Assembly: GCA_023014335.1 (NCBI GenBank) | Contig: JAECYW010000035.1 | Coordinates: forward strand, 124,001-188,000 | Origin: Galerina marginata | Taxonomy: Eukaryota; Basidiomycota; Agaricomycetes; Agaricales; Galerinaceae | Length of the DNA: 64,000 bases | Direction of reading: 5' to 3' | Part shown: one piece after another, positions 11,760-23,039 of the stretch | Numbering within the stretch: the stretch's first letter is position 1 | How the letters are laid out: each line of letters opens with the position of its first letter | Translations under genes and position numbers: made by a program | Notes under the pieces: generated by a model | What the model was told of the DNA's origin: nothing | Seen by the model: only the letters and a program-made list of their open reading frames with translations | Database searches by the model: none

Positions 11760-12420
11760 ATTCCAGGAATGCCAACCTTGCTTTGTCAAAAGAAATTGCG
11801 AAGAAAGTACTTACAGTGAGCATGTAATTTTGGCGAATGAATGGAATTCAAAACCTACTTAGTTGCTAGGAGTCGCCAAGGCCACCTATAACCTCAAACC
11901 GCCGAATGCCGCTGCCGTTAGAGAAGGGGTAGCGGGCATGGCAATCCTTGGAACAAAGTAAGTCCTCTCTGTATGCCTAAATTTGGGGATACCAAAGACC
12001 GTGTTCTGATCTTACCTTCTTTCCTCTGGGCAGATCTGTAATGTGCACCAGCAGCAAAATACGTTGAGCGGGGCTAAAGACTTGTGAAAGATTTGGGGTA
12101 TGGATTTCCCTTCCCCTCCTCACCTTGCAGTGTTGAGGCCGACACACTTCTACCCCCCCTGGTAGTCCTCCTCTTGAAACCCCACTGCCATCCCCACACC
12201 CACCCGACCAGCCACGATGCGCGTGGCTACCACATACAAGAAGGCAACACATGCAGCGGTGATAGCTGGAACCAATAGCTGCCGTCCATTGTCGCCTGGT
12301 GAGCAACCTTGGTCTTCTGCCCCCAAATCTGCAACTGCTTCTCTAATACCCCTGCTTGCCTCACAGCCCTTCCTCTGCCCCGACTTCCGGTCTCTCATAA
12401 CTGACGAATATGCCTAGTCA
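11760..12420 (+). other. coding-like exon fragments of an unknown gene
   Basis: A short exon-like stretch ends in GVAGMAILGTK at a GTAAGT donor near 11958, preceded by an exon-like stretch around 11766-11815. Downstream frames to 12420 do not connect cleanly. The minus strand at 12150-12398 has one hydrophobic segment, but I cannot support it as a gene. Probably a decayed gene inside unit 1. Confidence 0.25.
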
Positions 12421-12617
12421 CTGTAACCAGCCTTTGAATGAGGGAGAGGAGGAGGCTCTCCTCTCACGAAGGTTTCTTAAGAGGGAGCAGTCACCGGTTT
12501 AAGGTGTGGTCCGCCCATGATCAGCTTCATTGATTTAATTAAGAGCTTATAGCCATCTGATTCATAATTCAGGACATTCGGTGCACGGATTAGCTTGGAT
12601 ACACATGTTATAGCTAT

Positions 12618-13136
12618 CTACTGTCCGTTACTCCCAGCCAACTGACTTGCTGTGGTTCTCCGGAGTCTTGATGCTTGCGTCCATAGTCTTTCAATGCGGG
12701 TATTCTGAACACTGTAGATAGAAATAAATTTACTTGTGAACGAATTCTTAAGACATCTATAATACCTTGTAAGACTGGGTATGCCCGGAAGTGGTATTGC
12801 ATTGTCTGTTCTGACGACAAGGGGGATGTTTTCTGGCAATCTTTGCCTTACGAGCCTGACTGCAATCAAGTCAAGTCTTTGTGAATAAGGACTCATCAGA
12901 TTGATTACCTTGCAAAACGATGACATGGTCAGAAGTGGTGATAACCCAGACTCTATACAGCGGCATATTGTTTCCCTCGTCTTGTAAACTTGGCTGAGCC
13001 TCTGCCGTGGACATTGTGAATGGAACTCGAGAATGGTCCCATTTTTTTCAATCCAGCTGGCTTTATTGCGACGACTCGGACGAGAAGCAAGTCGCAAGTT
13101 GCAGCAGAAGCAGTTGACCATGCTGAGCGCAGCCAT
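12618..13136 (-). pseudogene. integrase-fold transposase remnant
   Basis: The frame ends with SVQNTRIERLW, the same catalytic-Glu motif as SVHNIRIERLW in the intact transposase. It has RTDN at roughly the expected distance upstream, where the intact gene has RGDHGTEN. The first Asp region is not recognisable in frame and no full chain of exons can be built. It is therefore a degraded copy or a distant relative, on the same strand as the intact gene. Confidence 0.5.
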
Positions 13137-13353
13137 TCTTATCCGAATGAGTAATTAGCCTACCCAAATTAATCAGACAGTCGACAAGTCGCTGAGATCT
13201 CAAGTAAAAAATCTCTTGCAGTTGAAAAATACAGTATCCACTCTGAGTTACGGCCCCAAGCTCATGAATTTACTGCTTTACAGGATTTTTTGTGCTCTTG
13301 ACATTGTTCCCTACTGCTGACAATGTCACAATGAAGTACATAACAAAATAAAA

Positions 13354-14859
13354 TCATGTAAACTCGTCAAGAAGGCTCAGCTGTTTGAGACCCTCCGACC
13401 ACCTTCCTTTCTGCCTCTCCTCCTTCTCAGCTTTTTCTCTGGGACCAGTTTTTGCCAACCATTCACTATTTTTCATATATCCATTGTCCACCCATCGGAA
13501 AAGCCCACCAGCAGAATATTGAGCAAAGGAATAGCGTGTTTCTTCCTCAGAAATAGGCGTATTTGAATGGCGGATAAGAGCCGAAGGTATAAAAATAGTT
13601 GAACCTGGAGGAAAACGAATTATATACCTTAGATCCCAAAGAACTAGATGTCCGCCGAGGTCTGGGTTATATGTCCCCAGGGCAGTGATTGCACACCACC
13701 CCCAGGAAAGGTTGGCCCAGTCTCAATGAGGGTAAGAAACTGTCTGCGGGCCGAGGTTGAAGGTAGCCGCGGCAAAGACACTGTTATCGTAGAGCTTTGC
13801 AAGGTCAGGTGAGTCGGTGAGGATGTTGTTAAGAGTTGTTGAGTACTCTGTATATAGGCGCGGTGCAAATGCCTCGAAAAGACCTATCAGATTAAATCAG
13901 ATCTTAACCATGAATTTTGGATTGGTACTTACAGCTGGTGTGCCCAGAAATGCGCCTGAAGGCAGGCATTTGAGCAAGTTCATTGAGAATTGGTGTGTTT
14001 TTATCAGTGTTCTTGACCCTGGCAGGTAATTCTCGACCTCCTCCATGCGAGATCCCAAGAGAAAGGGCAGGAAAATGACCCCGGCGGTGGTGCTGGAATT
14101 TTGCAGGTACTTGAACCTGAGATCTGGCCAAGTCCATTCCAGAAGCACCCTGTTTCTGGACGTCATCCCAGTCTCGGTCTTTGGGCATACCGCCGAGCAG
14201 ACCAAAACACGTCTGTCACAGTCAATAAGGGGAACTGTATCTCTAAAAAAAAATTGATGAACAAAAATACTAATGATGCAAGGGAGACCTTACATTCCAT
14301 TCCAGTCAATCCGTTTCATGTTGTATTTGCCCTCCAGCTCTGCAAGTCCATACACGGACCAGTCTTGTTCAGCCTCCTTGCGACCTATCCATGCTGGGAG
14401 GGTTACATGCTTGGAAAGCTCACTCTTGACCTCCAATGTGGACAACATTGCATATGGTGTCGCTCGCTTTCGGTATTTCTTGCTGCATTCCTTGAATGTG
14501 CTTCCACTTGATACTTGGGATTCCGCTCGCTTAACACTGCGTTTCGACCGTTTCTTCATTGTTGACCACTGGTTCTTGGTTATACCAGGAGGCCGAACCA
14601 TATCGGGGGGGTCGTATTCCATCAGAGATGTTGATGAAGCTTGGTTGGCATCCAGTGCACTTTCCGGTCCATCATCGGCTTCGACATCATGGTCGGAGGC
14701 TGTATCTTCATCATCTGCAGCCAAACAGGCAAGGTATTCGCTGATGGAGAATGCAGAAGGGGCTCTGAGAGGTTCTGCCAATGCAAATTCATAGGGCGAG
14801 AAGTTTGCACCTGAGCGAGTAGTACGGCCTACAAAAGTATTAGTATAAAGCATCCCCAA
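13354..14859 (-). pseudogene. mushroom-type dioxygenase-like gene with a stop in the metal-binding motif
   Basis: Exons on the minus strand give an acidic N-terminal part (from about 14859), then HHRRGHFPALSLGISHGGG near 14090, then VFAAATFNLGPQTVSYPH-stop-DWANLSWGWCAITALG and GGHLVLWDL, with a later IRHSN and YSFAQYSAGGLFRW. This order matches a family I know from Agaricomycete genomes, whose double-stranded beta-helix pattern (HRD, later H, later R) suggests a 2-oxoglutarate/Fe(II) oxygenase fold. Here the codon between His and Asp is TGA (13723-13725), one transition from CGA. The gene is otherwise well kept, so loss looks recent. It ends at 13354. Function of the family is not established. 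Confidence 0.65.
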
Positions 14860-14906
14860 GGTTTAGAATGCAAGAGTGGTTTCCCCAGAAATTTATCTGT
14901 TGCATT

Positions 14907-15292
14907 GGCAGGCTGCGTCTAAAAAAACGGATCCAAGGTCGGCCCCGTCGCTTTAGACGTGGTCGTCCGCAAAAAGACATAATTGGCAGGCTGCATCTGA
15001 ACAAACAGATCCAAGGTCGGCCCCGTCGGTTTAGATGCAGTCGTCCACAAAATAACATGTGGGCTCCCAGACGTAACGCTTTAGTGACAGGCTACATCTG
15101 AACAAACGGATCCAAGGTCGGCCCCGTCGGTTCAGATGAGGTCGTCCACAAAAAGAACTTGGCATCTGCATTGAACTTGGGCGTCCCCCGAAGCTACAGC
15201 TTGCCAAGCTTGGTATGGCAGGCCATGCCTAAACCAACACATCCAAGGTTGGACCCGCTGGTTCATCGCCATCCGCAAGCCAGCTCGTGGAG
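14907..15292. repeat. array of four imperfect palindromic repeats
   Basis: Units begin GGCAGGCTGC or a variant at 14907, 14985, 15086 and 15217. Each carries GGATCCAAGGTCGGCCCCGT or a close variant in its centre. In the first three units the flanking arms (for example CATCTGAAC and GTTCAGATG) are inverted repeats, so each could fold into a hairpin; the fourth is more diverged. Spacing grows from 78 to 131 bp. The array lies just upstream of the dioxygenase-like gene. Confidence 0.75.
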
Positions 15293-15299
15293 GCGCTCA

Positions 15300-18200
15300 T
15301 AGTTGTTACTTGCAAAAAAAGAACTACTTACTTGACATAACGCCCTAGTAGCAATAAGACTACAAATATCTTGTTCAGTCTGCAATTGAAAAACAACAGA
15401 ATTTCACCCACATTTAAAGCGGTGTCGACGCTGATTGATGCACAAGATCGACACAGAAGCTCACGCCAAAGATTTTCAAAGCTCACTGAAGGGAGTTTGT
15501 GCTTGGAGTTGAGGGGAAGGCAGGATAGCGACGATAGGTTGACAAGATTGCGGCGAAGAAAAAAAATGCAAGTGTGCTTGGGCCAATGAGGTTAATTACC
15601 TATGTGTTAGGTAAACAAGCTTAATTTTGAGTCAATGTTTAAAGCATTTTAAGGTGTTGTTATACCCATTACAGTGCGGAGTTATCTAATTAGAAACAGC
15701 AGCCATTTAGTGTGCCAAAGTGGGGGTTTGAGGCTGGAGAATATTGAAAAATTAACGAGTATGCCATCGTGGAGCTGTGATGATGACTATTCCAGAAAAG
15801 GTGAGAGCGTGCCAATTTGAATGCCCATGGCCATCACAATGACATGTGCAATACGAGACGGCGGATAGCATCAGCGGCATCGTGGACCTCGCAAAAAGCG
15901 GTCGTGGACTAGCAAAGGTAATTGTCAAGAAAACATAATTTCGCAGAGATCAAGAAACACGTTGACATATGACATGTGACTTATCGGACCGCCAGAGCCC
16001 CACTTCTTCATTCCTGAACTCGACGAATCTCAACACGACCGCTGTGTGCCCCTCACCTCATGAGGAATGTGGGCCGGCTCTTCCATATACCAAACGAAAA
16101 CCGCCTGTCGACAGAGAACAGTCCAGAGCATTCAAAGCTTCGACGGACGAGCTTTGTGAGTTAACTAATATCTTCCTATACTTTTTCATTTTTTTCATTC
16201 ACCTTTCCTCATCTTAGGTCCTACACAGCGCGAAACACTCGCGCCACTACATGACGATTCCGTAAGGCCTTGAGTGATGTAAAGCAAAGTTCGACGGGTT
16301 GGGATTGGGATGGTTTGTAAGTATTATACTTTTTGATTTTTTTGACTCACCTTTCCCCTCATCATCTTGGGTCCCACAGCACGAACGATTTGCGCCACGA
16401 CATGACAACCCCGCAAGGCTTGAGGGATGTAGGCCAAAGTTCGACGGGCCGGGGTTGGGTTGGGGGTAAAAAGCGGCAAGGGAAGACCCTAGTGACGGAG
16501 ACCCAGACGGTGCGTCGCAGAACGAGTTCAATATTTTCCACTCGTTCTGCTGGTCTCATTTCCCCATCGGTTCACTGCTCACCAAAACCTTGCCAGCCCT
16601 CCACCTGACCACCTTCGCCTCGAACGCTCGTCAACGCCAACGCCTCTCCCAACTCCCCTTCCCTCAACGCAGACGACGATGACGTGGGGCAGCAGCACTG
16701 ACGTTGCTGCTGCTCAAATACAGCACAGCGCAACGTGGAGCAGCAGCAGCAGCAGCATTCCAGCTGCTGTTGGCTCGGATACGAGGAAGGGATGGAGACA
16801 ACTCGTCTCCATCGCCTACCCTCACCCGATTTGCCGTCATCTCCCCGTGCCCGCCTCCTTCGACTTTGTCCCGCTCGTCGCCACCTTGCGCCTTGTTTGT
16901 CCGAATGTTCCCTGAAAACTACAAGAAGGACGAACAGCAGCAGCCGTCAATTGTGCTGCTGCTGCCGTGATACGACGGCAGCGGTGGAGCAACAGCACCA
17001 GCAGCATTCAATCTGATGTTGCTTGTGTGTCGGCTCCCTTTATCCTCGCCAGACTCGCCATTGCCTCCCCCCGCCCACCTCCATTGCCCAAGCCCTTCCC
17101 CTCCTTGTGGCATCCGTTTCGTGTCTTCAGCAACGGCACGTCAGTTTGACAAGTGGGGCTGACAAGTGGCATGGTAAGTTTTCTTGCATTTCGTATCTCT
17201 TCCCCAAACTCACCGTCGCACCTCCGGGAGGCCCTCCCAGCATTCAGCCTTTTGGATGTCATTGGAAACGAGTCTAGGTAAGCATTCCGCGTACTATTCT
17301 ATCACCTCCCAGCTCACCATTATCATTCAGTCCCTTCAACTTGTATCCGCGGCCACAAATGAAGGCTTTGAAGCCTCGATAGTCAAGCTATTAGATCAAA
17401 GGTTAGTCTTTTCTCTTCTTATTAACAAATTTGCCAACTTATAGTGTGTAGGCATCAGTCTATCTTCTCGAAGATGTCGGCATCGCAGGGGGAGCTTCTA
17501 CAGTGCGTCCGGGCAGTTCCTCGAGCCGCACTGTTGGGTGTATTGAGCTTTCGTTAGAGGTTAGTTTCGTATTCGATGCTTCTAACGAGACCGTTTACAT
17601 TCTTCTAGCCTTCCAAAGCGACGTCGATAACTCACGGTGGAGGTTGAACGACGGGCATGGCATTGAGCTTTCGTTCGAATAGCTAAGGTCAGTTAATTCC
17701 TATTCCTCCCTTATTGAACGTGTAACTTACATTTCATAGGTCCCATTCATACCTACGACGACGACGAGCATCAGACTTAAATTCTGGACGGAACGTGGGC
17801 TGGGTCATCGATGGTCGGCGTTCTGCGTATGGTTATAAGGTCAGTCTTGAGTTTGCGCTCTCGTTGACTGCAAAGCGACTCACCACCCCACAGACACCAC
17901 GCCATTCATATTCCAGGCACTTGCAGCAGGCTCCGCGTATCTCAGAGGCAGCAGATCATGGTCCGACGATCGTCAGAGACGGCGGCGTTCTGGCGTTGAT
18001 ACTAAGGTTCCCACCGAGCTTTGAAAACAAAAGGTCAGTTTTGTATTCGTACCATCATTGACTAGACGCTTACTCACGGCTTTCATTTCTTTTTCGTGGT
18101 TTTGACTGATCTTCACGCAAGGATAACATGCTGCGGCTTGGGGTGTGAAGGTGGTTGAGATCCAACATCACCATTTGGTTCGGACGTGTTTTCGCTTAAA

Positions 18201-18420
18201 AACACCCGCTTGGGAACTTGGAATTGGTGTCTGGTGGAGTACTTTAACTTCGGCGTGCAGAAGTAGAAGGTATACTTAAGTTCTCAAAATTATACTTGCC
18301 TGCTCCATATGCCATTTTTTCCATCCACTCTGGTACTGTTTCTGGTGTCCATATTGAGGCCCATATGTGAAGATTAGGAAGTATTGTTGGATCTAACCTT
18401 ACATTGTCTATACAAAAGGA
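15300..18420. other. unassigned stretch with exon-like fragments, a 150-bp duplication and CAG-rich tracts
   Basis: On the + strand from 15969 there are several GT-AG bounded short coding-like segments (for example 17330-17402), with no recognisable product. Two related segments with a 150-bp period sit at about 16190-16320 and 16335-16470. Around 16690-16760 and 16930-17010 there are CAG/CTG-rich runs encoding Gln or Ala in some frames. It may be a decayed multi-exon gene carried by unit 1. Confidence 0.35.
16190..16470 (+). repeat. 150-bp tandem duplication diverged mainly by transitions
   Basis: The marker TTCGACGGG occurs at 16290 and 16440. Aligned bases differ largely as C/T or G/A (for example GGGTTGGGATTGG versus GGGCCGGGGTTGG). 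Confidence 0.6.
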
Positions 18421-19055
18421 TATTTATGCGTTATAGACTTGTATGTATGTTAGACATGATGCCGTTATATCGCACACAGACTGGATAGCAATTGCAAGGA
18501 TTAGAAGTATCGGTTGCTTCTGTGAAATTAAAAAGCACGTGATTGACGCGTCGCCTCTTGACACTGACACTGACAGTTGTTCAAGTTGCATTCTCACCTC
18601 GTGCAAGTCTCTCTCCAGTTCAATCGCTTGGGGTTTGCAAACCTCCTCTTTGAGAAACTCAAGAGGAACTCTTATCATAGGAAATGACCCCTGGAATTGT
18701 TGGGATTCAGCTTGATAAGCCAGCTTGAATATATGTGATTGTAATCCTTTTCTCCTCAGTCCTGCCTTTTGAATGTGGCTCTGGCCCCCTCAAAATGTTT
18801 CCTCACTTGGTCTTGTTGGGGATTAAACATGCCTCGGGCTCGGATCCTAGGTGAGTGAACAGCTCTTCTTATCTTCGTATTCTTTCATTAAGATCGACCT
18901 TCTTGTTTAAGAAAGAATTTGCCTGATATATACTGGTGATCAGCGCTGCCACATTACAAAAGCCTTGTACGTCGAATTCCCCAAGTTTTTTTCTCTTTGT
19001 GTGCCCCTCGCTAATTTTTCTCCCCATATTCCATCCTCCTCATATTATAATACTA

Positions 19056-22000
19056 ATGTCAGATTATAGCGGTTCATTTCCTTGCCTCCTCTGTACCTGC
19101 CCCGACTTGTTCAATGATGTGCGTTTTTTTAGCTCCTTTTTCCTCTTTTTCTCACTCTGCAATGATAGGACCGTAATCCGATCTCCTGCCTTTGTGGACA
19201 CCTTGTTGCAAACCACCGCAATGTGGAAGAGATTGCGGTACGCTACTGCCCCGAGCCATCTATTGGACTTCCCCCGACCTTTACTCATGCATTTGGCGCG
19301 ACACATCTTCGGGTGATTATTCATATGGATATTTTTTTTTTCCCATTCTGACTACCTGTGCAGACACGACGAGAATGCGGGACAGCAATCTGTGCGCAAT
19401 GTCAACAGGCAAACTTTTTCCACATGGCAGAGCCACCTCGAGCTCAGGCCAGGATCCAGTCATCGTCAGCCCCGTCATCATCAGCCCCATCATCATCAGC
19501 CCCTACCTTCGCAGTAACCAACAGCCGTAATCATCCCATGCCAGCTGCAACTCAGAGATCTGTCATCCCGCCTTGGACGAGGCCAGGTATGGCTGATGTT
19601 AATGAGCGTCGAATGGGGGCCGCCTTTCGGCACCAGCCCCCCTCAAGCCAGCTCCCTCAGCCAACTGGCGTTGCTCCGGTCCCTCTTTTTAATTTCCCAA
19701 CTGTCTCAAGGCCACGTGTAACCACCCGACGGGCCAACGCCCAATCACAAGCAGGAAAATCGTCTCAACTGGTTGTCCGTAACAAGGCTGTCGACATCAG
19801 ATTTCTAATATGCATCCACCCTCAACAAGTAAGTTCTCATGAAATATGACCTTAAAACTTTCTCTTATATTCCACTAGATTGGCCATTATTCGAATGCAG
19901 AAAATGCCGGCCTGTTTTCTGCATTACGCAGTCCACCCCGCGACAAAGTAAACAACTTTATAGCAAGGGCCCAGAGCCTGAACCTTTTAATCGCATATGA
20001 AACCACCCAGCAGCTGAGCGCTCTTATGTCCCAAGACTTCGACGTCGCAATTGACAAGCACATGCGTGAATATGGCCTTGCTTTTGTCGACCTTGAGGAA
20101 ACCCCCACTCCCAGTCCTGCTGTTCGCACTCTCTTTGTCATTGATCCAGAGCCAAAATGGCAGCCGCTATATATCAAAATGAATGCTCGAAGGCCAGATG
20201 TCGTGCCTGCAAAACTCCACCCCTACGACAAGCCAGTTCCTATTCTTACCTATAATGACATACAAAAGAACAAGATGCCGGCTGTTATGAGCGGACAGAA
20301 AGAGTTCACTTTGGTCATCATTGGTACGTTCTTCTTCTGTTTTGATAACATCACCTGATTTTTAAATGTTCTAGTTCCTGTAAAGAATATCGTTGTCGGA
20401 AAGCTTGAAAACAAGGGCCAGCACAGCTGTTTAGCTGAGCGACTGTGGTACAAGATTAGTGATGACAACTCCGATTCCCCACCATGTTATCCAAGCTGTG
20501 TCCTTGAAGATCAAGGCGAAGTCAGTATTTCTTTTGCTATGAAAATTCATCTAACTCAAGTTCCTTGTTTAGAATCCGAATATAGAAGCCAGCATCGAAG
20601 AAACTACCTACTATGAACGTACCGACAACTTTGAACCTCCCAATGCCGAAAACTTTTTTTTAACACTTGAAGCAGTAGACTCAACGACTGCAATTTGCCC
20701 TGAAAGCCCCTCGAGATCTTCAGTCGAAACTGCCCCCATTCCAATGTCTCATTCTGCTCCGATCGCCACAATCGCTTCATCTTCTCATGCCTCAGGATCA
20801 ACTTACATGGCTGCAACTCACCCCGCTATAACTGCTCCAACGGCGCCTACTGTGTCCGTGCCCGTTACAGGAACAAACACAGCTATTGAGATAGAAGGGC
20901 CTACCAATGTTGAGGAGGTGGAGTTGCTTCACGAGGATCCTCGAACGATGGCTGGACTGTTGCGACTTGTGCTCTCCGATATCCACAATGATAGTCGCAA
21001 CCCACGATATCTGCGGGTTGTGGCTCCAAGTCCTGACATTGCCTCAGAGGCATTACTCCATCACCTCCGAAAACTCGACATTGGCCTCCCACTACCAACC
21101 AATATTCCTTCGAACGTTACTATTAGGAATGTAACCGAGGCTGCAATGAGTACATCATACTTTCGTGTGTCAATGTAAGTCTTGTTCTATACTCTAATGC
21201 TTGCATTTCTGATTTTAAGTGTATCTAGCCCATATGGAAGAGGCGAGAACGCTGTAGGAAGTGGCCCTATTCGGGCAACTTGGTCAAAGCTCTTGCAAAT
21301 TGTCTTGTCCGATACAAAACGCTGGGTCCGAATTAGCGACGGGTTCTATACCCCTGTTCTCCTCCCAATTCAAGCCATCAGTAATGAGGATAAAGAGGAG
21401 TTCATCTTCTGTGGGTTTTTAATACGTCAATGCATTATCTGGAGCCAGGATCCTCTGCCAATTTCGCCATTTTTGCTGGCCTTTTTATTCAAGGATCTTG
21501 ATCACGCACTCTTGGATCAATTTATCATTGACGTCGCTCCCAAAGCTGCAACAAGACTGGCAACATGGCCGCCAAAACCCTTGGTAAATGACGATGGGAG
21601 CTTTGGAGAGCTCCAGTTACGTCCAGGGAGCGATCCCTTGAATCTCATTATTCAAACAATCCCTCATCTCCAGGTGTGTTACAAGTTTTCTTATCTTTAG
21701 ACTTGCTCGTTGCTCAATTGACTTTATAGGCGTCACATATCCGTGCTATGAGCGAGGAAAATCGCAAGCAATTGCTACCTGCAATTAAGGCAGAGCTTTT
21801 GTTTGCGCACCAAACCATGGATGTTCAAACGTCATTTCTTCAAAGCCACCACCCCATCTTTGAGTCGCTCATGAAAGGACTTGATTATCCTCTACCTCCG
21901 AGTGACGATGAAGAGGTTGTAGAGAACCCTGTTAGGCTTTCTGAGGTGAGCCATTAACGTTCAACAATAGTTAGCAATATCAAGTAACACCTCTTATTAA

Positions 22001-22653
22001 GATCTTTCGGCGGAACCTGGATCCAATGCCCCTCCTTACGACAATTTACAAGGATAGGACCATCTCAAATCCCACCCAACTCTATCCGTACTTTAAAGTC
22101 GAACATATTATTCCTGATCCTGGAGATTCCGATATCTACACCTCCCGCGAAGAACGATTTATGTCTCTCCTCAAAATGTACCTCCAGGGCAGTGGCCATC
22201 CGACTGGAGCGCACTCTGTCAGTCAAGCAGCCGCAGAAGAAGGCAAAGATGACTCTCTTTTGAGAGCAAAACTCTTCCTCGAGGCTGTCACAGCGTCGGT
22301 CATTTTACCATGGGCACATGAAAAAATCGCAGTAAGTAAGCCAAACCATTTGTCCAACATATATCTAATATGACACTATCAGATTCATTTCACTCCCTGC
22401 CTATTGACACCAACTGCTCATGCGAGTGTATGTTCTGATTTCATTGGGAATATTGCTAAGTGCTGACCTCAATCAACAACAGGGCGCTCACTTCCAGACA
22501 TGCTTCAAGATTGTCGAGTTTCAGCTTGATGACACTTTTGCAAATCGCGTTGATATGGCTAATGCAGAAATCACGACGGAGGCTGCTGCTGCTTTTGACA
22601 TTTGGATGCATTCATTGGTGTGGAATTGCACGCAAGCCTTCAATGACGCATGA
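19056..22653 (+). CDS. element-borne HECT-like E3 ubiquitin ligase, copy 1
   Basis: A spliced gene of about ten exons, starting at the ATG of MSDYSGSFPC. The N-terminus has paired Cys/His motifs (CLLCTC, CLCGHLVANH, CAQCQQ) that could bind zinc, followed by a Ser/Pro/Thr-rich linker. The C-terminal part has ENAVGSGPIRATWSKLL, which fits the start of a HECT N-lobe, then WSQDPLPISPFLLAF. It ends with HFQTCFKIVEFQL, where TCF is the catalytic thioester Cys site (TGC at 22501-22503). HECT enzymes pass ubiquitin from E2 to substrate through this Cys. I see no stop in the coding exons I joined. A closely similar gene lies at 42458. It converges with the transposase gene at 25190-26972. The HECT assignment rests on a few motifs and should be tested by profile search. 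Confidence 0.65.
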
Positions 22654-22860
22654 TGCTATCGTTTATTCTACATACCTTCTATACCTCTGTCCTTGCTGTA
22701 AAACCCCTGCTTCTCAGTACCAAACCTGTAAATGCCTGCTTCTCATTGCCACTATGAAAACCTGTTGCGCCTGATCTATCTTTGAGCCTGACATTGGCCT
22801 GACACACCCCTGGTATGACCATATGAATTTGCTCACGTATGCCATTTGCTCAATGCAACT

Positions 22861-22989
22861 GAAAAGGTGACATTTACCCCTCGTCTATCAAAAAAAATTG
22901 GAATACACCATGATATGCATATTCTAAACACATTTGAAGCAGTTTTACAGTAAGTTGGTTCATCTGTGAGGCAGTGCGACATGAATTAA
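22861..22989 (+). repeat. dispersed 129-bp repeat, arm 1
   Basis: It begins GAAAAGGTGACATTTACCCC and ends near GCGACATGAATT. The reverse complement, clearly related over the full length, is at 30672-30800. It sits about 200 bp after the HECT-like stop codon and may belong to a small non-autonomous element. Confidence 0.75.
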
Positions 22990-22996
22990 CCACTGA

Positions 22997-23023
22997 GCCG
23001 GCATGGGTACCCGACATGCCGGC
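22997..23023. repeat. perfect 9-bp hairpin
   Basis: GCCGGCATG and CATGCCGGC form exact inverted arms around a 9-nt loop, next to the end of the dispersed repeat. Confidence 0.65.
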
Positions 23024-23039
23024 GATGCGGTAGCTTACA

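Noticed and set aside
14907..15292. Repeat array considered as CRISPR
   Set aside because: Eukaryotic context, four diverged units, spacing not constant, and the repeats are long palindromes.
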